From NCBI GenBank assembly GCA_033065855.1, contig JAVXUO010000689.1, positions 186,001 through 250,000 on the forward strand: a stretch of 64,000 bases of DNA. Reading direction: 5' to 3'. Shown piece by piece: positions 36,052 through 46,940 of the stretch. Each line of letters begins with the position of its first letter. The first letter of the stretch is position 1. Source of the DNA: Escallonia rubra. Taxonomy: Eukaryota; Streptophyta; Magnoliopsida; Escalloniales; Escalloniaceae. The notes under the pieces were generated by a model, which was not told where the DNA came from, made no database searches, and saw only the letters and a list, made by a program, of their open reading frames with translations. The translations under genes and the position numbers were made by a program.

Positions 36052-36791
36052 GATTGGCACCATCCATGGGACCCTCAGGGAACATGGCCAATCATTCTTC
36101 TTCCAGCGACTCTTCACGTAGACGACGGGATAATGACAGCAGGAAGGGGAGGAAGAACTGAAACACCCGCTAGAATGGGCTTGCGTGGAATGATCTTCCC
36201 GTACTCTAATTGTTCCTCAGAAAGAGGCTTGTCAATAGAAAGACCACCTCGAAGCTTTATGTGGCCAAGGATATGCTTCGTAAGGTTATTAGAAGTAGGC
36301 TTGCCAGGATTTTCGAAATCCTTACAGTAAGGATTCCAATCTCTATCAAACGGTAAATCCCCCTTATCTTCACGACCGACGAAGAAGTACCGGGAATGCC
36401 AACTCTTGTTAGACTTTGGACCTTCCTTTAGAAGTTGTTGCCTGTTATGAATGTAGTACCATCCAACCCTCATGAAATCAGTTGGATCTGGTTTGTAACC
36501 TGAAGTCTCCACCAGATAAATAAGCCCAATTAGCTTTCTCCAACCATTCGAAACAAGTTGCTCGGGAGCCATGCGGTAATGCTTGAAAAAACTCAGGGCA
36601 AAAGGGTGAAGAGGAAGTCTATATCCAGACTTTACTTGCTCCTCATATATTCCTGTTTCAAAAATTGTTCCATAGTTAACTAACTCTTGTAAACCTGGAA
36701 GTCGAGCATACTAACCATCAGAAAGGGAATACTCCTGAATCAACGCCGTCAACTCTTCCTTGGTCATTTTATTCGATTTCTCATTGGTAGT

Positions 36792-38273
36792 TGTTAGCCC
36801 TATGGTTGGATAACCTAGTCTTACATCTTGTTTTGATGATAACTACACATTGATTATGTTCTAATGTGTGCTTTGAGTGTATTCTTAGTAGGTATATACA
36901 TTCACACTCATGAAGACACATTTGAGAAGTTGGATAGATGGATTAAAGCCAAAGAAGCTTAAAGTTATAGTGGACATGCTATAGAAGCTTCATCAAGTCC
37001 AATGTCAAAGAGCAACAAAGAATGCATCGACTAAGTTACTATCGATTATAATTGATCTTTCCTATTATGTAACTAGTCTTGGTTTGATGCTTGGATTGAT
37101 GACTATGACCTAAAAATACCTTAGGACACATTGTGCATTGCATGTGAGTTCATAACCTTTCACACGAGTGTGGTTCTTAAAAATGAGTGAACTTTAGAGC
37201 TCACTCAGATTTTCTCAAAACTGTTTTTGGTGCTAATCTTTTCATATCTTGATAAAAAAATTTATTAGCTTTCCAACGCAAAAAACAGCACCTCAATCCG
37301 ATTTTTCTAGAGAAAGTTATGTCCAAAATAGGAAAGGGGGTTCCGTGAGGCAGCCGATAGGCAGTAGGGTATTACAGTCGACTGTAATCGAATACAATCG
37401 ACTGTAATCGAATACAGTCGACTGCATTCCCATGCAGTCGACTGCATTGGTCAAAATTCAGTTCCAACGGCTATTTTTGAGGACAAAACTCCAACCGCTA
37501 TTTTCGAGGGAATACAGTCGACTGCATTGGGTTACAGTCGACTGCAATGGCAGTTTTGCCCACTTTATGCCTATAACGGCTATATTTGATCTCTTCTCTA
37601 TATAAATGATTTGGGGCTTCATCATACACAATGGAAACCACATTCTAAGCCTTCATTCATTAGAGAAACATCAAGGCTCATAGATTAAACTTTTCTCTCT
37701 TCATCTTCATGATTTTACATCATTAAAGAGAGCATCTTTGTGAGCAATTCTTTGATTGAGAGTGAGCATCCTTGAAGTCATCAATTCTCTCATCTCTCTA
37801 TTGCACTAGAGCTTCATTTGTACTCATTTCCTTTCAAGAGGGTTTCTTTGTACACATTTGATCTTTGTAAAAGGATTGTGATCAAGGCTTGGGTTTGTCA
37901 AGTCTTGGGTGAGCTTTGTGGATTCAAGGCTTGTGCTTGGTGTGGGGATATCACCAAGTGTTGTAAGGGTTTTGATCTTGACCCGAAAGAAGATTGTTGC
38001 TAGTGGATTCTAGTGCTCTTGCAAGGGACTTCCTTGAAGAGGTGGATGTAAGCTTGAGGGTATATCAAGCCGAACCATTTAAATCTCCTTGTCAAGTATC
38101 TCTAACTCAATCTCTTTACTTATTACTCTTTAATTGTTGGAGATTGTTTAGTTAGCATCTTCATTGAAGTATTACTTGGTTTGTTTGAGATTTATGATTG
38201 TGCTTAGTTTAAATTCCCCATTATATTTCAAAAACCCTATTTACCCCCCTCTAGGGTTGTTTTATTGGTTTCA
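36792..38273 (+). mobile_element. Solo SIRE-like copia LTR with 5-bp TSD
   Basis: It starts TGTTAGCCC and ends GGTTTCA. The pentamer gtagt is repeated at 36787-36791 and 38274-38278. The long LTR with TATA-like and CT-rich parts resembles those of SIRE/Maximus copia elements. It interrupts the antisense ORF. Confidence 0.85.
37371..37550. repeat. 20-bp-period array of CAGTCGACTG palindromes
   Basis: The core agtcgactg or its close variant recurs at 37371, 37391, 37411 and 37431, and again at 37511 and 37531, each 20 bp apart. The first unit, ATTACAGTCGACTGTAAT, is a perfect 18-bp palindrome. A repeated ccaac(g)gctatttt segment lies between the two groups. The array is in the U3 part of the solo LTR. 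Confidence 0.85.
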
Positions 38274-38819
38274 GTAGTGAACCAAGGTTTTGGATTCTCT
38301 TTATCCTCGGCTTGATCCTTTAGATCCCCTAAAGCATTCTTTGGTAGTAAAGACCATGAGGGTTGAGAAATCGAAGGCTGTAATGGTTGGGAAGATAAAG
38401 GTTGCGATGGTTGGGAAGTTGAAGGCTGTGGTGGTTGAGGATTTGAAGTTCCTACTTTACTTTCAGACGTTGGAGCTCGTTCCGAAGATGAAGAGGAACT
38501 ATTTCTACAACTTCTTCGGAAGAAGATAGACTATCCATAGACTTGGACATAGTTGCTACTAAAGTTTGAAACTATGTAAACAGAAGTGCTGAACTGAAAA
38601 AAGACTTACTTGCAGAGAAGAATGCTTCCAAATGATTCGAGTGAGATAAAAATGAAGTGAAGATCTCTTTTTATAGGGAAACTCCGAGTAACCGTCTCTT
38701 GGAGAACCCAACGTTTCATTTACCCCTTTATGTGTCAAGATCTAAGAGAAAAGGAGTTTGAAATTTCCAGATTAAGGGCATTAATGGCAAAGAAGACACA
38801 TGGATATTGAACTGAACAG

Positions 38820-38994
38820 AATTATGCCTGAGCAAAATTCTATCCGAGCACTCTGCCCGAGCAAAGTGCCAAAGCCTTTGGGCGAGTAGAATTCTGCCCG
38901 AGTAGAATTATGTCCAAGCACTCTGCCCGAGCAATGATTGTTGGCCGAACATAATTCTGTCCGAGCACTCTGCCCGAGCGGAGTGACTCATGGC
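38820..38994. repeat. Hairpin repeat array in the Tat 3' region, left part
   Basis: Motifs such as gccgagca, CTCTGCCCGAGCAGAGTG and AATTCTGCCCGAGCAGAATT alternate. Each is a short inverted repeat around CCGA. The array is split by the hAT element at 38995. Confidence 0.8.
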
Positions 38995-39052
38995 CAGTGG
39001 TGGAGCCACACTTGTACCAGGGGGGCTAATGTACCCCTTGAGATTTTGGAAA

Positions 39053-39094
<42 letters not shown>

Positions 39095-40326
39095 TATTTA
39101 GAATTTCACTCTCTCTTCTTTCCATTTTCATGACTCTCTCTCTCTCCTGGAAATTTTCATGACAAGACCTCAGAAGTCAGACATCCAGTCAATTCGATCT
39201 CACCGTCTCAGTCACGGCCACGACGCCTCACTCCGGCAAAGTGCAGACGGGCGACAGCGGCCACGAGCCCACGACACGAAGCCACAACACGAGCCACGCT
39301 CTGGGCTGTCTGGATCTAGATCTGGTTCTAGATCTACACGCCGACGGCCGACAGCAACGACACAGTCATTGACATCTGATCTTTACTCCACCAGCGCCAA
39401 TATCTTCAGTCTTCACTCCACAGTCTCCACCGGCGAGTCAGCGACAATAGATATGTTCCAAAACTGTTGATTACTTGATTTTCGAAACTGAACATAAGTA
39501 TTCCAAATTTTAAGGGCACCCATTTTCAGTTGATAAGTGTTCATTCGATTTATTTTTTAATTTTGTTTATCAACTTGAAGATATCAATGTCTTGTTGCAA
39601 TTTGCTAGTTTGGAGTAATTTGGGTCTGGTCTGCTTTAAATGTTGAGCAGATGGAATAGCTGGAACTGGAAGCCTGGAATTTCTTACGAAGAAATGTTGA
39701 GCAGTTTGCTAGTTTGGAGTAATTTGGGTCTGGTCTGGTTTGCTTTAAAAGTTCAGAAACTCATACTTCTACCCATAATTCCATAAATCAGTTACGAAGA
39801 CCCAATGGAATGAACACATATTTTTAGGACTTAAAAAATTAAATAGAAAAAAGCAGTGTTTGTACATATGTTGTCCAAACTCCAACTATCAATTCTACCG
39901 TAACAAGATCATCAGAACAATGTAATTGCAGATGTTCAAAGAAAAGGGGGCCAAATGGCTACTGTTGCTATCTTAATAACAGGATGATAAAAAGGGGATG
40001 AGAAACAAAAACCTTGCCTGACTTATGACATTGTGTATTCATATCGACACTAGAAAGTTAGTTAAGAGAAGAAAATTTAATTGAACACTTTGTTACAGCT
40101 AAAGCGCTGAATATCGAACTGAATCGTAAGTGCAGATATATTCAATTGTCAAGTAACCCCTGACGTTAACTGTCATATATTATGAGATAAGATTTAAAAA
40201 ACACAACAATCTGAGATATCTATTTGTGAAAATTCTAGAAAACACTCCTGAACACTTATAATTTTTTTTTATTAATTTCGATATATTTTTAGCACCCCCT
40301 GGGGTGAAATCCTGGCTCCGCCACTG
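38995..40326. mobile_element. Non-autonomous hAT element with perfect 8-bp TSD
   Basis: The ends are CAGTGGTGGAGCCACACTTG and, reversed, CAGTGGCGGAGCCAGGATT, the well-known hAT-type end of plant genomes. The octamer ctcatggc is repeated at 38987-38994 and 40327-40334. It is 1,332 bp long, contains a (TA)n tract at 39056-39091, and shows no transposase domain. Confidence 0.92.
39056..39091. repeat. (TA)n microsatellite
   Basis: Eighteen TA dinucleotides lie just inside the left end of the hAT element. Confidence 0.95.
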
Positions 40327-40690
40327 CTCATGGCCGAACCGAATTCTGTTCGAGCAGAATTCTGCCCGAGCAGAATCTTGTCCGAGCACTTTGCCCGAGC
40401 AGTGACTGTTGAGCATTCTGCCCGAGCATAATTCTGTCCGAACACTCTGCCCGAGCAGAGTGACTATTGGCCGAACATAATTCCGCCAGAGCAGAATCAT
40501 GTCCGAGCACTCTGCCCGAGCAGAGTGCCAAAGCCTTTGGCCGAGTAGAATTATGTCCGAGCGCTTTGCCCAAGCAGAGTGACTCATGGCCGAACAAAAT
40601 TCTGTCCGAGCAGAATTCTACCCGGGCACTCTGCCCGAGCAGAGTAGCTCATGGCCGAACAGAATTCTGCCCGAGCAAAGTGACTTTTTG
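40327..40690. repeat. Hairpin repeat array in the Tat 3' region, right part
   Basis: This continues the array at 38820-38994 with the same motifs, ahead of the right LTR at 40829. The plus-strand frames (for example at 40467-40760) are only translations of the repeat. Confidence 0.8.
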
Positions 40691-40828
40691 GCCAAACAGA
40701 ATTCTCTTTGTGTGTTCAAAATGCCGAAAAATAGTTTTTATTCTGTTCCGGCACGCTTAGCTATCTCTAGTGGGAAAAATGTATTTCTGCCCGTTTCATT
40801 AAAACGCTGGCAGAAGCAGGGGGCATTA

Positions 40829-41279
40829 TGATATAGCTCAAAATGTGCCTCTAGTCTACGAATGACACGTGGCAGTTATGACACGTAGCCCCTGCTAGCT
40901 TATTGCTGATTTGGCACTTGCCATACTGATCATCGGGCAAAATCCTAAAAGGACTCTAACTCTATCATCTGAGATAGACGTGTGATCCTCTAGGATCCTA
41001 ATTCGATCCTAATTAGATTTGTTCACAGCCCAGTCCTACTTGGGCTCTTCTTCCTACCACTATATAAAAGGGTCTAACCCCTCAGGTATGGACTACACAC
41101 AGATACACATTGTGTCTTTCATGCTTTTCAGAGTTATTATTTTGTAGTTGCGCTCTAACTTAAGCATCGGAGATTCTCCGCCGGAACCCCACCCGGCGGT
41201 CATTCGTTTTTTGTCTTGCAGGTCATCGGTTCAGGCTCGGGTTCCGGAATATACGCGGAGCATATTTTTAGCAGCAACA
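40829..41279 (+). repeat. 3' LTR of the Tat-type element
   Basis: It starts TGATATAGCT and ends GCAGCAACA. It contains TATATAAAAGGG at about 41061-41073 and a GC-rich motif near 41,175-41,205 (CCGCCGGAACCCCACCCGGCGG). Confidence 0.85.
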
Positions 41280-42042
41280 ACTTCGATATATATTTGGAAA
41301 CCCTTTATCCACGGCAGAAATCAAGCTTTCGACTTCAATTTTCTTCCGGACTATAGACACAATAAAGTCCCCACATGGAAATATAACTCAATCTTGTTCG
41401 CAGGAAGGACAACGTTGGTACAATTTGTCCTAAATTCCAGTTCCGTCTATACTATGCAAACAAATATGCTACCTCTTTATGTTAGCTCAGTCGTTGATAC
41501 CATATCTGGCAACTTTCTATGGGGGCACTTCGCTGAGGATCACAAATTGCATATCGTGAACTAGAAGAGGATCACACAACCTAAAGCCCTTTTTGGGTGA
41601 GGGCTTCGTCAAACCAGTCAATCAAACCGTGTTATGTTCATAAACATTGTCTGGCGCCTCTGCACTATGCCAGACTCCTTGTAGGTTCAGATTTAGAAAC
41701 ATAAATACTACTGTTGCAACAACATTTGGAATGAAAAAGAAAACCCGTCTAGCACTAAATTCTGGAAAAAGAAGGTTACTGGGAAAATAGGTACTAGGGA
41801 TCACATCTCCCTATGGTTTCATCAGTAGATATCCCAGGGGCCACTTTGCATGCTTATAATGGGACACATTCCGAGACACTCGAAAGATATGATGGTGAGG
41901 TATGTCATACACAACCAAGACAGAAATTACAACTTTCTTTAACAACATTTACCCAAGCTCATAATTGACTGCATCCTAGTTATTCTATCCCCACCTCCCA
42001 TGCATGTCCAGACACCATTATTTGGCCTTACAACGATAGTAA
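41280..42042 (+). pseudogene. LINE ORF2 post-RT piece
   Basis: The translation shows PFIHGRNQAF, LFAGRTTLVQFVLNSSSVYT, MQTNMLP and NFLWGHFAEDHKLHIVN, all typical of the L1 region after RT. It continues to about 42,040, where the copia element inserted. Confidence 0.85.
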
Positions 42043-42707
42043 TGCTGGAACAAATGCACATAAAAATTCAGAAATAATAAACAATAATACCCGAATTAGT
42101 ATAATGAAAGAACCAAGGCTTAGAGGCGCGTAAACGCTTCTTGAAGATAGTTGAAGCCTCTCCCACGTGCAAACGGAAGACTAACTTGGCAGCTCTATCT
42201 TCAGGATTCAACCAAGCCCAGATTCACTGTTCATCCAAGAGAGTTGCACTTCTCTACAATGGATCGTGTATCCACCTCCGATCGATCAAGCATAAGTTTG
42301 AAACAAGTTTTTAGTTCAAGTATTTTCTCTTCTCTCAAGTGAAGATGGGATCTCTTCTCTTGTCTCTTATTCAAACTTCCAACTCTTTACCCCTTTATAT
42401 AGTGGTAGAAAAATGTATGTTCTTTGAACCTTATCAAGTTCTTTGAACCATACCAATTCAAGATTCATCAATGAATCTTATAAAAACATAATGAACTAAA
42501 AGATAGGTTAATCTTATCCAAGGAGTATACATGAACCTAAGTTCATGAATCTTCACATTCATTTACAAAATTGATGTTCAAAGAATAAAACCATTTGAAA
42601 ATTTAATAATTCTTAAGTTCATGTATATATCTTGAAAAACTAAAGTTCAATGAACTTTATTTTATTTTTCATATATAAATAGCCAAATTTGAAACACATT
42701 TCCAACA
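42043..42707 (-). repeat. 3' LTR of the copia element
   Basis: It is about 665 bp, the longer of the two. It retains a 79-bp stretch absent from the other LTR, ending near a TATATAAATAG. Confidence 0.85.
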
Positions 42708-43347
42708 AACCCCCACTTGTTTCAAATTTTAAAAGATATACTTGATTGGCACAATCATGTATATCAGCAAATGGTACCTTTTGGGTTTGAACCATTGCCT
42801 AGTGAAGTATTCCTTGATTCATCTCGGAACTTAATGGACAAAGCCTTGAATTAAGAACCATGTTAACAAATCTAAAATACATCACATATACTTATGTTTC
42901 GGAGATGAAGTACTAAAGCCCGACACATTATGGCCATGTGTCTTGATCCCAACACTCTGAGTGCTCTAAGGATTATAAAGCCTTAATAATCCTATAGGAA
43001 GCGGCCACACTTCCACACCCAGATCGGTGAATCCATCAAGGGTGACCTTGTACTCCCCAACACAAAGTTTATGGATTCATTAAGAGAACTAAATCTCAAC
43101 CTCCACTTAAACAAGGTCATTCGGTGAATCTATCAAGAGCTATCCTGCTAGCCCCAACCAAAACCCACTGGTCTATAGATTCATTAAGATATATAATATC
43201 AACCTCTATCTCATGCAGGAACATGCACATACATCATAGGGAGGGCAGAATGAAAATTTGTTTCATCATTAGTTGTCACATTACTCGTTTTTCCCATTCA
43301 AAACCCAGGATAAAAATGAACTGGGTTGGGTATCTATAATGTACAAC

Positions 43348-44280
43348 TTAAAAATCGATAGGCTTTAAACCTATCCCCCTCGATGTCTCAGACACTAAGT
43401 CTCTTCCCAAGCCTTTTGACAAATGATCCACCAAATTCAAACTTGATTTCACATTTTGAATGGATATGATTCCATCAGCCAGGATCCTCCGCACATGATT
43501 GTGCTTTAGACGAACTTGTCTAGATTTGCCATTATAGCATTCACTACTTGCCCGAAGCAAAGTAGCCTTATTATCACAATATATTGTCAAAAGCGGGACC
43601 GGTTTACTCCATATAGGAATATCAACCAAAATACTTCTCAGCCAATCAACTTCCTCTCCAGCAGAGGATAAAGCAATAAATTCTGATTCCATGGTGGAGT
43701 GAGTAATACAAGTCTACCTCTTCTATTTCCAAGAAATCGCAGCTTCACCCAACGAGAATATCCATGCGGTCACAGATATAGAATCATCTTTATCAGAATT
43801 TCAAGTGGCATCACTATATCCCTTAATAACAGTTGGGAAGCTACCATAATGCAGACCATAGCTCATAGTACCCTTCAGGTACCTCAAAACTCGTAATAGA
43901 GCATTCCAGTGTTCTTTTCCTGGATCACTTGTGTACTTACTCAGAGTGCCAATAACATAAGCTATATCTGGCCTTGTACAACACATGGCATACATCAGAC
44001 TGCCAACAACCTGGGAATATTCAAGCTGATTAATAGCTTGCCCATTATTATGTACCAACTTGACACTCGGGTCAGTAGGGGTAGGAGTAGGATCATCATC
44101 ATAATGATTGAACCTTCTAAGGATCTTTTCAATATAACTTGATTGTGTAAGAACAATCCCATGCTTAGATCTATGATCTTGATTCCAAGAATCACATCAG
44201 CCTCTCCAAGATCCTTCATACTAAAATTTGAAGCAAGAAAGTTCTTGACTTCATTAATCCTTGGCAGATGAAGAGTTACC
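43348..44280 (-). pseudogene. Copia RT end and RNase H
   Basis: Motifs in order are INEVKNFLASNFSMKDLGEA with VILGIKI, YSQVVGSLMYAMCCTRPDIA, HWNALLRVLRYLKGT, MESEFIALSSAGEEVDWLR, IYCDNKATLLRA and NHVRRILADGIISI. This is the C-terminal RT and RNase H of copia polyproteins. Frame breaks separate the parts. Confidence 0.85.
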
Positions 44281-45288
44281 CATATACATTATCATGCCAT
44301 CCCCCACTAGTTCATAGTGTTTGAAGAGATTCTTATATCCGGCAATATGATGAGAAGCACCAGTGTCAACCCACCATTCAGTTTCATTTCCTACCATGAA
44401 ACTTTTCGTCACAACTGCAACAAGATCATTGTTCTTTTATATTTTTCTTCTTGTCACTTCCATGCTTGAGTTGATAGCAATCTTTGGCAAAGTGACCAAT
44501 CTTATGACAGTTGTAGCATTCCTTGTTCTTTGCCATAGGATTTGAGCTTAAAGGTTTGAAACCTTTGGAATTCCTTGGCTTCAAGAATTTGTTCTGATTG
44601 TGCCTTCCAGAAATTTTCTTCTCATCCTTATCTACAACGACATGAGCTTTGACAATTGTTTCCTTCGTAGGCTCCTTTTCACGATTTCTTGTTTCTTCTT
44701 CAATATGCAAGTGTTGCATAAGTTGATCAAAGGCAATATCTTCTTTCTTGTGCTTTAATTTGATGCGGTACTCCTTCCAGGTTGGTGGAAGTTTAGCAAC
44801 AATAGCACCTACATGAAAATTCTCATCAAGAACCATACATGCGGCACATATGTCGTTAGCAATCAATCGAAACTCACGAACTTGAACAGAAACAGGTCTA
44901 TCATTAGTTATCTTGAAGTCCATGTAATTCGAAACTAGAAATTTCTTTGAACTTGCTTCCTCCGCTTGGTAGACTGACTTTAGAGTATCCCACAACTTTT
45001 TTGCAGTCTTACTCTTTTTGGAGTATTGATCATAAAAGGAATCGTTCATTCCGCTATGGTTGTGATTTCTGCAAAAGTAGTCATCATCATTCCACTTATC
45101 AATCTGATCATTGATTGCTCTCACTTGATCGTTGGAATTGTTGGACATGATTGAGGTAGCACATAAGCTAACTTAAGTTGACGAAGGAAAAACTCCATCT
45201 TGATTTGCCATCTCTGAAAGTTCTTTCCATCAAAAGGCTCAAAATTCGGATGATTAGTCTTAGTAACTCCATTCGATGAAGTAGCCAT
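44280..45288 (-). pseudogene. Copia gag with knuckle and protease start
   Basis: The start codon at 45288 begins MATSSNGVTK and leads into PFDGKNFQRWQIKMEFFL. A frameshift near 45,150 moves to the long frame 45148-44426 with AKKLWDTLKSVYQ and the knuckle CYNCHKIGHFAKDC. Further left (about 44,360) WWVDTGASHHIAGYK is the aspartic protease active-site region. The sequence then jumps to RT. Confidence 0.85.
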
Positions 45289-45309
45289 GAGAGTCAACTA
45301 TCTTCAATT

Positions 45310-45895
45310 TGTTGGAACAAATGCACGTAAAAATTCAAAAATAATAAAAAATAATACCCGAATTAGTATAATGAAAGAACCAAGGCTTAGAGGCGCGTAA
45401 ACGCTTCTTGAAGATAGTTGAAGCCTCTCCCACGTGCAAACGGAAGACTAACTTGGCAGCTCTATCTTCGGGATTCAACCAAGCCCAGATTCACTGTTCA
45501 TCCAAGAGAATTGCACTTCTCTACAATGGATCGTGTATCCACTCCGATCGATCAAGCATAAGTTTGAAACAAGTTTTTAGTTCAAGTATTTTCTCTTCTC
45601 TCAAGTGAAGATGGTATCTCTTCTCTTGTCTCTTATTCAAACTTCCAACTCTTTACCCCTTTATATAGTGGTAGAAAAATGTATGTTCTTTGAACCTTAT
45701 CAAGTTCTTTGAACCATACCAATTCAAGATTCGTCAATGAATCTTATAAAAACACAATGAACTAAAAGATAGGTTAATCTTATCCAAGGAGTATACATGA
45801 ACCTAAGTTCATGAATCTTCACATTCATTTACAAAATTGATGTTCAAAGAATAAAACCATTTGAAAATTTAATAATTTGAAACACATTTCCAACA
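45310..45895 (-). repeat. 5' LTR of the copia element
   Basis: It matches the other LTR but lacks about 79 bp. The deletion ends share the four-base homology aatt. Confidence 0.85.
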
Positions 45896-45900
45896 AGTAA

Positions 45901-46940
45901 TTGTACTGTCAACTCACCCAATAAGGTCCTCTCGACTGCTCAACGGCTTGGGGCATTGATCAATGCTGAAAAGACAGTTCATCGGCGAACCTGAAAGCAT
46001 TGGTTGAGCTTTTGAGTTTGCTTGAAAGAATAAACTTAGAATAAGTGGGACTAGAGGACAAAGCGTCAAGAAGAAAAGCCTTTTGAGCCACCTACTCCTA
46101 AATTAACAGAACTACAAATGAAGTAACCACTCAAGAAGTCCATATCAACTGCTGGCACTGGGTGTGGAAGGCTCCCTCCGCCCGCCTCCAAACCCAATCC
46201 AGTGAGCGCTTATAATGCTCTCCATGTTCAAGAAAAAGTCCCTTGGCTCCACAATAAACTTTGCCCTCATGGTTGTGGAAAAATGAAGAGGTGGACCACT
46301 GTCTCGAAAATTTCCTGCCATTTAACCAATTTTGGATAAGTTTCCTCAATTTCACTCCGTCCCCAGTAACTATTCCTTTTCAAAACCGGTGCAAACAACA
46401 CCTATGTACCAATATCCATGATGCGCCCCAACCTCTACCCTGGAACAATTTTTTTGCTTTCATCCTTTCCATTGTTTGGGATCATCATAACAAATTGGTG
46501 ATCCTTAAAACAACTTTCCCCAAGACTTAACAAATAGTACATGAAGCCACCACCAAATGCTGTGACTACCTATTCTTTGCAAAAAATCAACCACATGGAT
46601 CCTCGCCCTCTAATACAACTCCAAGTACATTGGGAACCACATGAGTTAGGATGGGTAAACTTAATACTGGTGGTAGCATGAAGCACAACACTCACATCAT
46701 GGGCGTTGCTGCCATCCTTCATGATCATTTATCGAACAATAGCTAAATGGATATTCTCCTAAACTTCGATAGACGGGACCTTAGGATGTTGAACTTTGAG
46801 CGAATGTGATGAGCTCACTTTGGCTTGACAACTAAATGACAAACATGTTTGTAGTTGGCAAAACTGCAAAATGGCAGCAACGACTCTTCCTCTTGACGGT
46901 GAGTTACTACAACTTACTGGACAGTGCTTCTAATTTGTCG
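45901..46940 (+). pseudogene. LINE zf-RVT and RNase H piece
   Basis: The translation has CTVNSPNKVL, NWHWVWKAPS, CPHGCGKMKR, FFAFILSIVWDHHN and a GWVKLNT-like RNase H start. The last recognisable part is near 46,730 and the exact 3' end is uncertain. Confidence 0.7.

Larger units (their letters stand above)
36114..38559 (-). pseudogene. Antisense ORF of the Tat element, interrupted
   Basis: Read on the minus strand, a Ser/Pro-rich N-terminal piece (38559-38279) is followed by the block from 36780 leftwards. The latter has PGLQELVNYGTIF, SGYRLPLHPFALSFF, MAPEQLVSNGWRKLIGL and SWHSRYFFVGRED. This is the 'putative gypsy type transposon' domain (Pfam Transposase_28) carried antisense by several Tat elements. 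One in-frame stop (in SDG-stop-YARL) and one frameshift near 38,520 exist, and a solo LTR splits it at 36,791. Its function is unknown. Confidence 0.75.
35631..41279 (+). mobile_element. Non-autonomous Tat-type gypsy element (5.6 kb)
   Basis: Two LTRs (35631-36051 and 40829-41279) share the same start (about TGATATAGCT) and end (TTTTTAGC.GCAACA). The right LTR has a clear TATATAAAAGGG. After the left LTR, GATTGGCACCATCCATGGG matches the primer-binding site of Tat/Ogre elements. The flanks are gcttc (35626-35630) and acttc (41280-41284), a 4/5 TSD. The inside lacks gag, protease, RT and integrase. It holds only an antisense ORF, repeats and two insertions. Confidence 0.85.
42043..45895 (-). 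mobile_element. Ty1/copia element, internal deletion derivative
   Basis: LTRs at 42043-42707 and 45310-45895 (TGCTGGAAC/TGTTGGAAC ... TTCCAACA) bound a minus-strand inside. The pentamer agtaa is repeated at 42038-42042 and 45896-45900. A polypurine tract (AGTGGGGGTTTG on the minus strand) lies next to the 3' LTR. Gag and the start of protease join directly to the end of RT and RNase H, so integrase and most of RT are missing. It is 3.85 kb, against 5-6 kb for full elements. Confidence 0.9.
33485..46940 (+). mobile_element. 5'-truncated L1 LINE split by three insertions
   Basis: Four pieces read on the plus strand as one L1 ORF2. They are 33485-33769 (pre-RT: ATELTKWNHQVFGDI), 34919-35630 (RT), 41280-42042 (post-RT) and 45901-46940 (zf-RVT and RNase H). 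The frame of each piece continues in the next once the insertions and one TSD copy are removed, for example TDRF to the DIYL/IHGR block across the Tat element. The part from endonuclease to mid-RT is partly missing. It is inactive. Confidence 0.8.

Noticed and set aside
37371-37550. CRISPR-like repeat array
   Set aside because: Units are palindromic and only 20 bp long, without distinct spacers, and lie in a plant retrotransposon LTR.
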